Assembly (NCBI GenBank): GCA_964607765.1
Contig: CAZSNT010000079.1
Coordinates: forward strand, 1 to 44,070
Direction: 5' to 3'
Length of the DNA: 44,070 nt
Source: CAZSNT01 sp964607765
GTDB lineage: Bacteria; Verrucomicrobiota; Lentisphaeria; Oligosphaerales; JABHEG01
This document shows, in pieces, positions 7,698 to 15,195 of this stretch (its first letter is position 1; the number at the start of each line of letters is the position of its first letter). Both the position numbers and the translations under genes were made by a program. The notes beneath the pieces are model-generated. The model was given only the letters and a program-made list of their open reading frames with translations. It did not search any database and was not told where the DNA came from.

Positions 7698-9652
7698 TGA
7701 GGACAATGAAGAGATTTCTGGTTCTGGCAGGCCACGCAATGGTGGCTTTACTTTCTCTACTGCCGGCACACGCCGCACCCAAGGCGGGGAGACGACCGAA
7801 TGTTGTCCTGTTTCTGGTCGACGACATGGGGTGGATGGACTCCGGCGTCTACGGGTCGAAGTACTACGAAACCCCCAACATGGACCGGTTGGCCGCTCAG
7901 GCCATGCGGTTCACTGACGCCTACGCCGTTCCGCTGTGCTCGCCGACTCGGGCCTCGATCCTCACCGGGCAGTACTCCGCGCGTCACCGCATCACCAGCG
8001 CTACCGGCCACCGCCCGCCCGTGCCGCCCGATGTGTCGCCATATCCCGCGAAAGTGCCCCCAACGCGCAGGTTGATCTACGCGAACGGCAAGAACTACCT
8101 CGATCCTGCGTTCACCACTCTCGCGGAAGTGCTGCGCGGCGCGGGGTACCGCACCGGGCACTTCGGCAAATGGCACCTCGGTCTGATGCCGGAGCATTGG
8201 CCGGACAAGCACGGGTTCGAGACCATCTGGCACTGTGCGCCCGACCCCGGGCCGCCCAACTACTTCTCACCGTACGGCGTGCATGCCGAGGGTACGCCGA
8301 ACGCTCAGCACAAGGTCGGCAACATCACCGACGGTCCGGACGGCGAGCACATTGCCGACCGCCTGACCGACGAAGCGATTCGGTTCATTGAGGCCCATCG
8401 CGCCGAGCCGTTCTACCTGAATCTCTGGCACTATTCCGTGCACGGGCCCTGGCAGCACAAGGAAGAGTACACGGCGCGATACGCGAAGAAGACCGACCCG
8501 CGTGGCGAGCAGCGCAACCCGGTGATGGCGTCGATGCTGCAGTGTGTGGACGAGAGTCTGGGCCGCATTGTCGCGAAGCTGAACGAACTGGGGCTGACCG
8601 ATGATACGCTGTTCATCTTCTTCTCCGACAATGGCGGGAACACGCACAGCTGGGGTCACGATGACCGCAAGCTGAAGAACGTCACCTCGAAACACCGTCT
8701 GTACGAGACGATCCAGAGCTACCGCAAGTGGGCCGGTGGCGAAGTCCCCACGAACAACGCGCCGCTGCGTGAGGGCAAGGGCCGTATCTACGAGGGTGGG
8801 CAGCGTGTGCCGCTGATGGTGCGCTGGCCGGGCAGAATTCGGCCCCGAAGTACCAGTGACGTGGTGGTCGGAGCTATCGATCTGTACCCTACCGTTCTTG
8901 ACGCCCTGGGTCTCGCGAAACCACCGGACCACACCGTGGACGGCGTGTCGTTGCTCCCCGTGCTGGAACAGACAGGGGCGCTGGAACGCGAGGCGTACTT
9001 CACGTGGTTCCCGCACCTGATCCCTGCCGTGTCGGTGCGGGCGGGCGACTGGAAACTGATCCGCCGCTGGGAGCCGCACGCGACCTACCCGGCCGTGCGC
9101 GAGCTCTACAACCTGAAGGACCATATCGGGGAGACAACGAATCTGGCCGAGGCCATGCCTAGGAAAGTCGCGGCGTTGGACGCGTTGATTGATCGCTTCA
9201 TCGCGGACACGGGCGCGTTGGCGCCCAAACTCAACCCCGGCTACACAGCGCCATCGCCGTCGGAGGGGCTTGTGCCGAAAATGTGTAAGCTCAAGCTGGT
9301 GGCGGGCGCGCTCCGTGTGGAGGCCGCCGGCAAGACGCCGTTCCTGGGCACGGCCCAAGTCAAGCTGGTCGGGCCGTTGACGCTGAGTCTCCGTGTTCGG
9401 GGTCCCGCGGGACCCGGTAGAGTGCAGTGGATGACCGCGGACCAGAAAGAGTTCCCGAAACAGGGGCAGGTTGCGGAGTTCGCACTCGCCGACGTGGAGG
9501 GCTGGCAGGATATCGAGCTGGCCGTTCCCGTCCAGGGCACGCCCCGTATCGTACGACTGTACCTGCCTGCCGACAAAGCGCCCGTGGACCTGCAGCTGAT
9601 CCGTTACACGGACAGCGAGGGTGAGACCAAAGCCTGGCAGTTCGCGCCGTGA
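7697..9652 (+). CDS. Secreted type I sulfatase with C-terminal extension
   Basis: A 651-residue sulfatase with a signal peptide (KRFLVLAGHAMVALLSLLPAHA, cleavage near residue 26). RPNVVLFLVDDMGWMD gives the metal site. CSPTR (Cys81 to Arg85) is the formylglycine motif. FFSDNGGNTHSWG and APLREGKGRIYEGGQRVPLMV are conserved sulfatase blocks. Residues beyond about 545 form an extra beta-rich segment not needed for the catalytic fold, perhaps for substrate or surface binding. The ATG at 7697 shares its A with the previous TGA, and GAAGGAG lies just upstream, so the pair is translated together. Activation needs an FGE or anaerobic sulfatase-maturating enzyme, and no intact one is seen here. Confidence 0.92.
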   Translation: MRTMKRFLVLAGHAMVALLSLLPAHAAPKAGRRPNVVLFLVDDMGWMDSGVYGSKYYETPNMDRLAAQAMRFTDAYAVPLCSPTRASILTGQYSARHRITSATGHRPPVPPDVSPYPAKVPPTRRLIYANGKNYLDPAFTTLAEVLRGAGYRTGHFGKWHLGLMPEHWPDKHGFETIWHCAPDPGPPNYFSPYGVHAEGTPNAQHKVGNITDGPDGEHIADRLTDEAIRFIEAHRAEPFYLNLWHYSVHGPWQHKEEYTARYAKKTDPRGEQRNPVMASMLQCVDESLGRIVAKLNELGLTDDTLFIFFSDNGGNTHSWGHDDRKLKNVTSKHRLYETIQSYRKWAGGEVPTNNAPLREGKGRIYEGGQRVPLMVRWPGRIRPRSTSDVVVGAIDLYPTVLDALGLAKPPDHTVDGVSLLPVLEQTGALEREAYFTWFPHLIPAVSVRAGDWKLIRRWEPHATYPAVRELYNLKDHIGETTNLAEAMPRKVAALDALIDRFIADTGALAPKLNPGYTAPSPSEGLVPKMCKLKLVAGALRVEAAGKTPFLGTAQVKLVGPLTLSLRVRGPAGPGRVQWMTADQKEFPKQGQVAEFALADVEGWQDIELAVPVQGTPRIVRLYLPADKAPVDLQLIRYTDSEGETKAWQFAP

Positions 9653-9665
9653 GAATAGGCCGTGG

Positions 9666-9728
9666 AACGACCCCCACGGCCTCGTGCCGTGGGTGAGCGA
9701 GATTGGTCCCGCGCACAGGGCATGCACG
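9666..9728. repeat. Dispersed palindromic repeat, family A, copy 1
   Basis: The core CCCACGGC-CTCGT-GCCGTGGG (9673-9693) is a hairpin with 8-bp arms. About 63 bp from here match 35673-35735 on the other strand with only a few differences. The core recurs again near 43881. It lies just after the sulfatase stop and immediately before family B copy 1. No T-run follows, so it looks more like a REP-type element than an intrinsic terminator. Confidence 0.75.
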
Positions 9729-9824
9729 CCCCCACCTGGGACCGCCGAGCACCAGCTCGGCATCCGGCTGCCAGACCCACGTGAGCGCGGAGCCGAGCTG
9801 GTGCTCGGCGGTTCCAGGTGGGGG
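9729..9824. repeat. Long inverted repeat, family B, copy 1
   Basis: The left arm (9729-9760) and right arm (9793-9824) are 32 nt each and complementary at 31 positions, with a 32-nt loop. The arms contain CCGCCGAGCACCAGCTCGG. Copy 2 lies at 22850-22943 after the PQQ-fusion gene. The outer base pairs differ between copies but stay paired. Both copies are 3' of a gene. Confidence 0.85.
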
Positions 9825-9863
9825 CAGAGGCCCAGGTCACCGGCGCAAAACGGGCGCGTGGCG

Positions 9864-9892
9864 TTGAGTGAGTCCCCGTTCCGACGTATAGT
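9864..9892 (+). promoter_or_regulatory. Candidate sigma-70-type promoter
   Basis: TTGAGT (9864-9869), a 17-bp spacer and TATAGT (9887-9892). It lies 33 nt before the ATG of the giant fusion gene and after the two hairpin repeats that would end the sulfatase transcript. Recognised only by similarity to the E. coli consensus. Confidence 0.5.
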
Positions 9893-9924
9893 CACAGAAC
9901 GTCTGGCTCACTGGGAGTTCTGTG

Positions 9925-12900
9925 ATGGACTGCTCGTTGAAGGTCGCGATGAGGGCCCGTGTCGAGCTGCTGTGTGTGTTCGTTGCCTCAGCGGCTCTCG
10001 CGCAGACACCGGCGTCGCCGCGGCGACCGACCTTCCTCTGTCGACACCATCCAATCCCCCCTGCCGAGCGTGAGGCAACTGCGGCCGCGCACCTCGTTCG
10101 GCAGTTCGATGCCGTCACGATCGTCGCGGCCGGCAAGGGCGAGTTCAGGAATACGGACGGGACCGCGACGGGCCTCGGGAACTGTTCGGTCGTGTGGTTT
10201 CACCAGGGCGACGACACGGGTACGTCGGCATCGCCGTACGACACCGCGACACTGAAGGCGCTGCGCGAGTACGTTGAGAAGGGCAACGGCCTGTTCCTGA
10301 CCGGCGCGGCGCTTTACATGGTCCATGCGCTGGGCATCGAGACGGCCCGGCCGCGGCTCGGTGGGCCGGGCAACGACCGCGGTCATGCCGGCCTCGTCCC
10401 GCTGCTGCCGAAGCACCCGGTGTTCGCCGGCGTGAAGACGGCCGGGCACCTCGTGCAGATCAGTGACGCCGGCTACCCGGCGTTCTCCGACTTCCACCGC
10501 AGCGGCGGGCCTCGGGGCGGGATGCTGCTGGCCCGGTCGCCGGGCGGCGTGGAGCACCCGTTTGTGGAGTACGCACTGGGCAAGGGCCGTGTCATTGCCA
10601 TGGGCTGGCGTCTGCCGCACTACAGCCACGCGAAGAACGCGCACCGCGCCAACCTGGAGCGGCTCACGCGCAACGTTGTCGACTACCTGGCAACCCCGAA
10701 ACAGTGGCAGAAAGTCGTTCTGACCAAGCCCGGCAAACCGGCGCCGGTGAACAAGAGGACGCCCGACTGGACGGTCAGCGACAGCGAGTGGCGTGCCTTG
10801 CGCATGGCGATCAAAGACCTGAACCACTCATTCGAGGACCGTTACCCCCGGGCAGCGGAATTCCTCGAGCGGCTCGCCGCGTGTGAGAAGGCCTGCAAAG
10901 CCGCAGTCGCCGCGAGCAAGGGCAAAGGCAAAGCCGGCAAGGAGCTGGAAGAGGCTGCCAAGCAGTTCAGAACGCTGCGCGACGAGGCGCTCAAAGCGAA
11001 CCCGATACTTGCCGATGCCGAACTGCTGGCGATCCGGCGTGCCGGGAACCTCGGGCTGCCCGCGAACTGGCAGAGCAACTCCAGCCTGGGCCGTGGCACC
11101 TGGGACAACGAGATCGTCGCGTTCAAGCCTGGAACGAGAGATTGCGAACTGCGCACCGTGTGCCGTCCGGACGGGAAACGCTTCGTCGGGGACGTGGATT
11201 TGCACTTCAACGGCGACCGGATCCTGTTCTCGATGCGCGGCAAGAACAAGCGCTGGCAAGTGTTCGAGCAAGCGTTTCCCGACGGCGTTCCTGAAGAGCT
11301 TCCGCTCATCCCGGACGATGATGTGGACAACTACGACGCCTGTTACCTGCCTGACGGTAACATTGTGTTCACGTCAACGGCCCCGTTCGTAGGCGTTCCG
11401 TGCGTGCGCGGGGGCTCACACGTGTCGAATCTGTACCTGTTCGAGCGCGCGGCAAAGCGGATTCGGCGTCTCACATTCGACCAGGAACACAACTGGTGCC
11501 CGACCGTGCTGAACAACGGCCGGGTGCTGTATCTGCGTTGGGAGTACAGCGACCTGCCGCATTACGTGTCGCGGATCCTCTTCCACATGAACCCTGACGG
11601 CACGAACCAGAGCGAGTACTACGGCAGCAACTCGTACTGGCCGAACAGCCTGTTCTACGCGCGCCCCATTCCGCATCATCCGTCCGCGTTCGTGGGGATC
11701 GTGACCGGTCATCACGGTGTCAAACGCATGGGCGAGCTGGTCCTGTTCGATCCCGCCCTCGGCCGGCACGAGGCGTCCGGGGTGATCCAGCGTATTCCGG
11801 GCTACGGCAAGCCGGTGGAGCCCGTTATCGTGGATGCCGTTGCCAACAACTCGTGGCCGAAGTTCCTGCATCCGTTCCCGCTGGCAGATTCCGGGCCGGA
11901 CGGTACGGGCGCAGGCAAGTACTTCCTGGTTGCCGCGCAGCCTGACAGGCAGTCAGCGTGGGGGATCTACCTGGTCGATGTCTTCGACAACATGGTGCTT
12001 CTGAAGGAGCAGCCCGGGTCCGCGCTGTTGGAGCCGTTGCTGCTGCGGCCCACCGTCACGCCGCCGGTCATCCCGCCGCGCGTCAAGCTCGACGCGACAC
12101 ACGGCCTGCTGTATGTGGCGGATGTCTATGCCGGGCCGGGGTTGAAAGACGTGCCGCGCGGCACGGTCGAGCAGCTGCGGCTGGTCACCTACCACTTCTC
12201 GTACCACGGCATGGGCGGGCAGATCGATCGCGTCGGCCTGGACGGGCCATGGGACGTCAAGCGCGTGCTGGGCACCGTGCCGGTCGAGCCGGACGGCTCC
12301 GCACTGTTCCGGGTCCCGGCGAACACGCCCATCTCCATGCAGCCGCTGGATGCGGACGGCAAGGCGGTGGCGCTCATGCGGTCCTGGACCACGGCAATGC
12401 CCGGCGAGATCCAGTCCTGCGCGGGCTGCCACGAGCCGCAGAACACGGGGCCGCCGCCGGTCAACACGATTGCGCGCGCCAAGACGCCCGCCGAGATTAC
12501 GCCTTGGTACGGGCCGGTCCGCGGATTCAGTTTCAAGCGCGAAGTGCAGCCGGTCCTGGACGCTTATTGCGTGCGCTGCCACAACGGCCAGGGCACGGAT
12601 GAGCGGCCGCGCCCCGATCTGCGCGCCCGCCCCCTCGAGCCGGTCCAGTGTCCGTCGAAGGGCTACCGGGCTTCTCGTTTCTCGCCCTCTTACATGGCCC
12701 TGCGGGCATACCTTCGGACTCCGACCATCGAGAGCGACATGCACCTGCTCCCGCCCTATGAGTTCCACGCGTCCACGAGTGAGCTGATCCAGATGCTGGA
12801 AGCGGGGCACCACGGCGTGCAGCTGAGTCGTGAAGCATGGGACCGGCTCATTACGTGGATCGACCTGCACGCGCCGGCGCATGGGACATGGATGGAGAAC

Positions 12901-13875
12901 GTCGGCGAAGCGAAGGTCGAGAAGCAGCGCCGCCGCCGTTACGAGCTGATGAAGCGCTACAGCACGCGCGACGATGACGAGGAACTGGTCCACACGGTTG
13001 CGGCATTCGACCCGAAGCAGGCTCGACCCGAACCGCGTCGCGCACCGGCCCCCGCGCCGCTGCCTGACCGTGATGGGGACGGTCCGGTCGCTGCCGGGCA
13101 GACCCCGGCGAGTCGCCGCAGCGTTGCCCTGACTGAGACCGTCAGCCTGGACCTCGTCCGGATCCCGCGTGCAGCCGATGCCGGGAAGACGAACGCAGCG
13201 TCGGTGCTCTGGATGGGCAGGTGCGAGGTCACAAACGCACAGTTCGCCGTGTTCGATATCTCGCACGACAGCCGGCTCGAGCACGGAGATTTCCTGCAGT
13301 TCGGCGTGCGGGAGCGCGGCTATCCGGTGAACAATCCGGATCAGCCGGTCTGCCGCATCTCGTTTGATCGCACGCAAGCCTTTTGCCGTTGGTTGTCGGA
13401 ACGCACGGGCGAGACCTTTCGCCTCCCGACCGAAGCGGAGTGGCGGCGGGCCAACGCAGTGCAGATGTGGCCGGCAGACCAACCCGCCGCGTTTGCGGAG
13501 TTCGCAAACCTGGCCGACCGGGCGTATGCGAAGATGGACACGTTCGGGTTCCGTCTGCCCTCGGGTGCCATCCCGGAGTACCGTCCGCACGCCGCGGTCG
13601 ACGACACGTGCCGTGTTTCGGCGGCTGTGGGGAGCTACAGACCAAACCGGCTCGGTCTGCACGATCTGATCGGGAATGTCTGGGAATGGACGGGCACGCC
13701 GTTCCCAGCAGACGATGCTGATGCCACAAAGCGGCTTGTTGTGGGCGGCGCCTGGAGCGACCGGCCGAAACGTGTGCTCGCCGGAACGCGACTCGCTTAC
13801 TACCGCTGGCAGGGCGTATACAACGTCGGGTTCCGCGTCGTCTGCGAAGACCGCAGCACGCTCGCACAGCGGTGA
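9925..13875 (+). CDS. Secreted HzsA-like dihaem fusion protein with amidotransferase-like and FGE-like domains
   Basis: About 1316 residues. A signal peptide (RARVELLCVFVASAALAQ) is followed at residues about 30-260 by a ThuA/DUF4960-like glutamine-amidotransferase fold (WFHQGDD, GNGLFLTGAALYMV, GRVIAMGWRLPHYSH). Residues about 440-790 resemble the middle domain of hydrazine synthase alpha subunit (HzsA-related), as in LPDGNIVFTSTAPFVGVPC and HNWCPTVLNNGRVLYLRWEY. Two CxxCH haem motifs follow, CAGCH near residue 832 and CVRCH near 882. The end, about 1070-1310, is an FGE/SUMF1 fold (RLPTEAEWRRAN, LGLHDLIGNVWEWTG, NVGFRVV) without the catalytic cysteine pair. The start could also be GTG 9922 or ATG 9949 (GAAGG before it). 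True hydrazine synthesis is not implied; a periplasmic redox or sugar-oxidising role is a guess. Confidence 0.8.
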   Translation: MDCSLKVAMRARVELLCVFVASAALAQTPASPRRPTFLCRHHPIPPAEREATAAAHLVRQFDAVTIVAAGKGEFRNTDGTATGLGNCSVVWFHQGDDTGTSASPYDTATLKALREYVEKGNGLFLTGAALYMVHALGIETARPRLGGPGNDRGHAGLVPLLPKHPVFAGVKTAGHLVQISDAGYPAFSDFHRSGGPRGGMLLARSPGGVEHPFVEYALGKGRVIAMGWRLPHYSHAKNAHRANLERLTRNVVDYLATPKQWQKVVLTKPGKPAPVNKRTPDWTVSDSEWRALRMAIKDLNHSFEDRYPRAAEFLERLAACEKACKAAVAASKGKGKAGKELEEAAKQFRTLRDEALKANPILADAELLAIRRAGNLGLPANWQSNSSLGRGTWDNEIVAFKPGTRDCELRTVCRPDGKRFVGDVDLHFNGDRILFSMRGKNKRWQVFEQAFPDGVPEELPLIPDDDVDNYDACYLPDGNIVFTSTAPFVGVPCVRGGSHVSNLYLFERAAKRIRRLTFDQEHNWCPTVLNNGRVLYLRWEYSDLPHYVSRILFHMNPDGTNQSEYYGSNSYWPNSLFYARPIPHHPSAFVGIVTGHHGVKRMGELVLFDPALGRHEASGVIQRIPGYGKPVEPVIVDAVANNSWPKFLHPFPLADSGPDGTGAGKYFLVAAQPDRQSAWGIYLVDVFDNMVLLKEQPGSALLEPLLLRPTVTPPVIPPRVKLDATHGLLYVADVYAGPGLKDVPRGTVEQLRLVTYHFSYHGMGGQIDRVGLDGPWDVKRVLGTVPVEPDGSALFRVPANTPISMQPLDADGKAVALMRSWTTAMPGEIQSCAGCHEPQNTGPPPVNTIARAKTPAEITPWYGPVRGFSFKREVQPVLDAYCVRCHNGQGTDERPRPDLRARPLEPVQCPSKGYRASRFSPSYMALRAYLRTPTIESDMHLLPPYEFHASTSELIQMLEAGHHGVQLSREAWDRLITWIDLHAPAHGTWMENVGEAKVEKQRRRRYELMKRYSTRDDDEELVHTVAAFDPKQARPEPRRAPAPAPLPDRDGDGPVAAGQTPASRRSVALTETVSLDLVRIPRAADAGKTNAASVLWMGRCEVTNAQFAVFDISHDSRLEHGDFLQFGVRERGYPVNNPDQPVCRISFDRTQAFCRWLSERTGETFRLPTEAEWRRANAVQMWPADQPAAFAEFANLADRAYAKMDTFGFRLPSGAIPEYRPHAAVDDTCRVSAAVGSYRPNRLGLHDLIGNVWEWTGTPFPADDADATKRLVVGGAWSDRPKRVLAGTRLAYYRWQGVYNVGFRVVCEDRSTLAQR

Positions 13876-13956
13876 GACGGCCAGCGGATGCCGGATGTCG
13901 GAGGGCAGCTGATTCAGAAAAGGCGTCGCTGGTCGCAAGTCGCAAGTCGCTGATAG

Positions 13957-14047
13957 CTAACGCCTAACGCCTAACACCTAGCGACTAACGACTAACGACT
14001 AACGACTAACGACTAACGACTAACGACCAACGACTAACGACTAACAC
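13957..14047 (+). repeat. Heptamer minisatellite (CTAACGA-type), 13 units
   Basis: Thirteen consecutive 7-mers: CTAACGC twice, CTAACAC, CTAGCGA, then CTAACGA with one CCAACGA variant, ending CTAACAC. The array runs into the ribosome-binding site ACACGGAGGG of the SMP-30 gene, 12 nt before its ATG. Three units of the same family precede the DUF4175 gene at 37505-37525. The preceding bases (13876-13956) include short GTCGCAA repeats and no gene. Confidence 0.95.
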
Positions 14048-14058
14048 GGAGGGACGCC

Positions 14059-14934
14059 ATGACAGTCGAGCACGTTCTGAGTTGCGGCAATGAAGTGGGT
14101 GAGACGCCGATCTGGATCCCCGAGGAGCAGGCGCTGTACTGGATCGACATTGAAGGGATCGAGATCCAGCGGCTCGATCCAGCGACGGGTGAAGTGGAGA
14201 GCTGGACTCCGCCCGTGCCGGTGACCGCATTGGCGCGCGGCAGCGCACCGGGCCGCTGGCTGTTGGCCACGAAGGAAGGGCTCTATGACTGGAACCAGGC
14301 AGACAACACGGCGTCGCTCATTGTCGATCCGTGCGCCGATGCGCCGGCGTTGCGCCTCAACGACGGCGTGGTTGATCGGCAGGGACGGTTCCTTGTCGGG
14401 ACGCTGAACCAAGAGGACTTTTTTGCGCCGGATGGTGCGCTCTATTGTCTCGGCACTGACCGGCAAATGACCGAACTCGACACGGGCTATGCGGTCGCCA
14501 ACGGCATTGCGCTCAGCCCGGACGGTTGCACGCTGTACGTGACCGACATGTTCCAGAGCCGGATCGAGGCCTACGATTATGATCCGGCAACGGGCACGCC
14601 GAGCAACCGTCGCACGTTTGCCACGGTGCCGGAAGCAGACGGGTATCCGGATGGCTTGATCGTGGATGCCGCCGGGTTCGTGTGGAGCGCGCACTGGGGC
14701 GGATCGCGAGTGACGCGGTACGCCGCGGACGGCACGATCGAGCGCACGGTCGAGCTGCCGGTCAGTAATGTGACATGCATGGCGTTCGGCGGGCCGGATC
14801 TGACCGATCTGTACATCACGACCGCTTGGTTCATGTTGAGCGAAGAGGAACGCGAAGCCCAGCCGCAGGCCGGGGATCTGTTCCGGGTCCGGACCGATAT
14901 CCAAGGGCTCGTGGAACCGTGTTTTGGTGGGTGA
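14059..14934 (+). CDS. SMP-30/gluconolactonase-family sugar lactonase
   Basis: A 291-residue six-bladed propeller of the SMP-30/gluconolactonase/LRE-like family. VGETPIW near residue 14 carries the metal-binding glutamate. Other family blocks are LNDGVVDRQGRFLVGTL, VANGIALSPDGCTLYVTD and GYPDGLIVDAAGFVWSAHWGG, the last with the conserved aspartate. These enzymes hydrolyse sugar lactones made by sugar dehydrogenases. There is no signal peptide, so it should be cytoplasmic. GGAGGG lies 8 nt before the ATG, directly after the heptamer array. The neighbouring oxidoreductase-like and hydrolase genes fit sugar catabolism. The stop codon lies inside the direct repeat that flanks the MITE-like element. 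Confidence 0.9.
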   Translation: MTVEHVLSCGNEVGETPIWIPEEQALYWIDIEGIEIQRLDPATGEVESWTPPVPVTALARGSAPGRWLLATKEGLYDWNQADNTASLIVDPCADAPALRLNDGVVDRQGRFLVGTLNQEDFFAPDGALYCLGTDRQMTELDTGYAVANGIALSPDGCTLYVTDMFQSRIEAYDYDPATGTPSNRRTFATVPEADGYPDGLIVDAAGFVWSAHWGGSRVTRYAADGTIERTVELPVSNVTCMAFGGPDLTDLYITTAWFMLSEEEREAQPQAGDLFRVRTDIQGLVEPCFGG

Positions 14935-14939
14935 AGAGT

Positions 14940-15084
14940 CAATGTCGTTGAATTAAGGAGTTGGTTGCCATTCCCGGAAGATTAGGGTGAAGGATTAGGG
15001 CAAAAGATGAGGGTCGGGTACACCTTAATCTTTCGCCTTGATCTTTCGCCCTAATCTCTGGAGCCGCTTAATTCAATGACATTG
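14940..15084. mobile_element. MITE-like element, 145 bp
   Basis: Terminal inverted repeats of 18 bp (14940-14957 and 15067-15084, 17 of 18 complementary, starting CAATGTC) enclose an imperfect hairpin built of GATTAGGG / GCGAAAGATTAAGG-type words. The element is flanked by direct copies of TGGGTGAAGAGT (14928-14939 and 15083-15094, overlapping the right repeat by 2 bp), like a target-site duplication of about 10 bp. No ORF is inside. The left flank includes the SMP-30 stop codon. No second copy is seen in the window. Confidence 0.6.
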
Positions 15085-15114
15085 GGTGAAGAGTGATCGA
15101 GGACGAGGAGGAGT

Positions 15115-15150
15115 CGGGCAGGGGCAGGGGCAGGGGCAGGGGCACGGGCA
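15115..15150 (+). repeat. Hexamer repeat (GGGGCA)n
   Basis: Six 6-mers: CGGGCA, GGGGCA four times, CGGGCA. It lies 45 bp before the second UroD-like gene, between the MITE-like element and the GGAGG ribosome-binding site. Confidence 0.9.
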
Positions 15151-15195
15151 CGGTGGTAAAGATAGCGGGATCAAGAGTCGATAAGGAGGCTGACG

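Noticed and set aside
11953..13938. 661-residue minus-strand open frame
   Set aside because: Antisense to the HzsA-like fusion, whose haem and FGE motifs are convincing; the minus-strand protein has no signature.
13957..14047. CRISPR array
   Set aside because: The repeats are 7 bp with no spacers, and no cas genes occur in the window.
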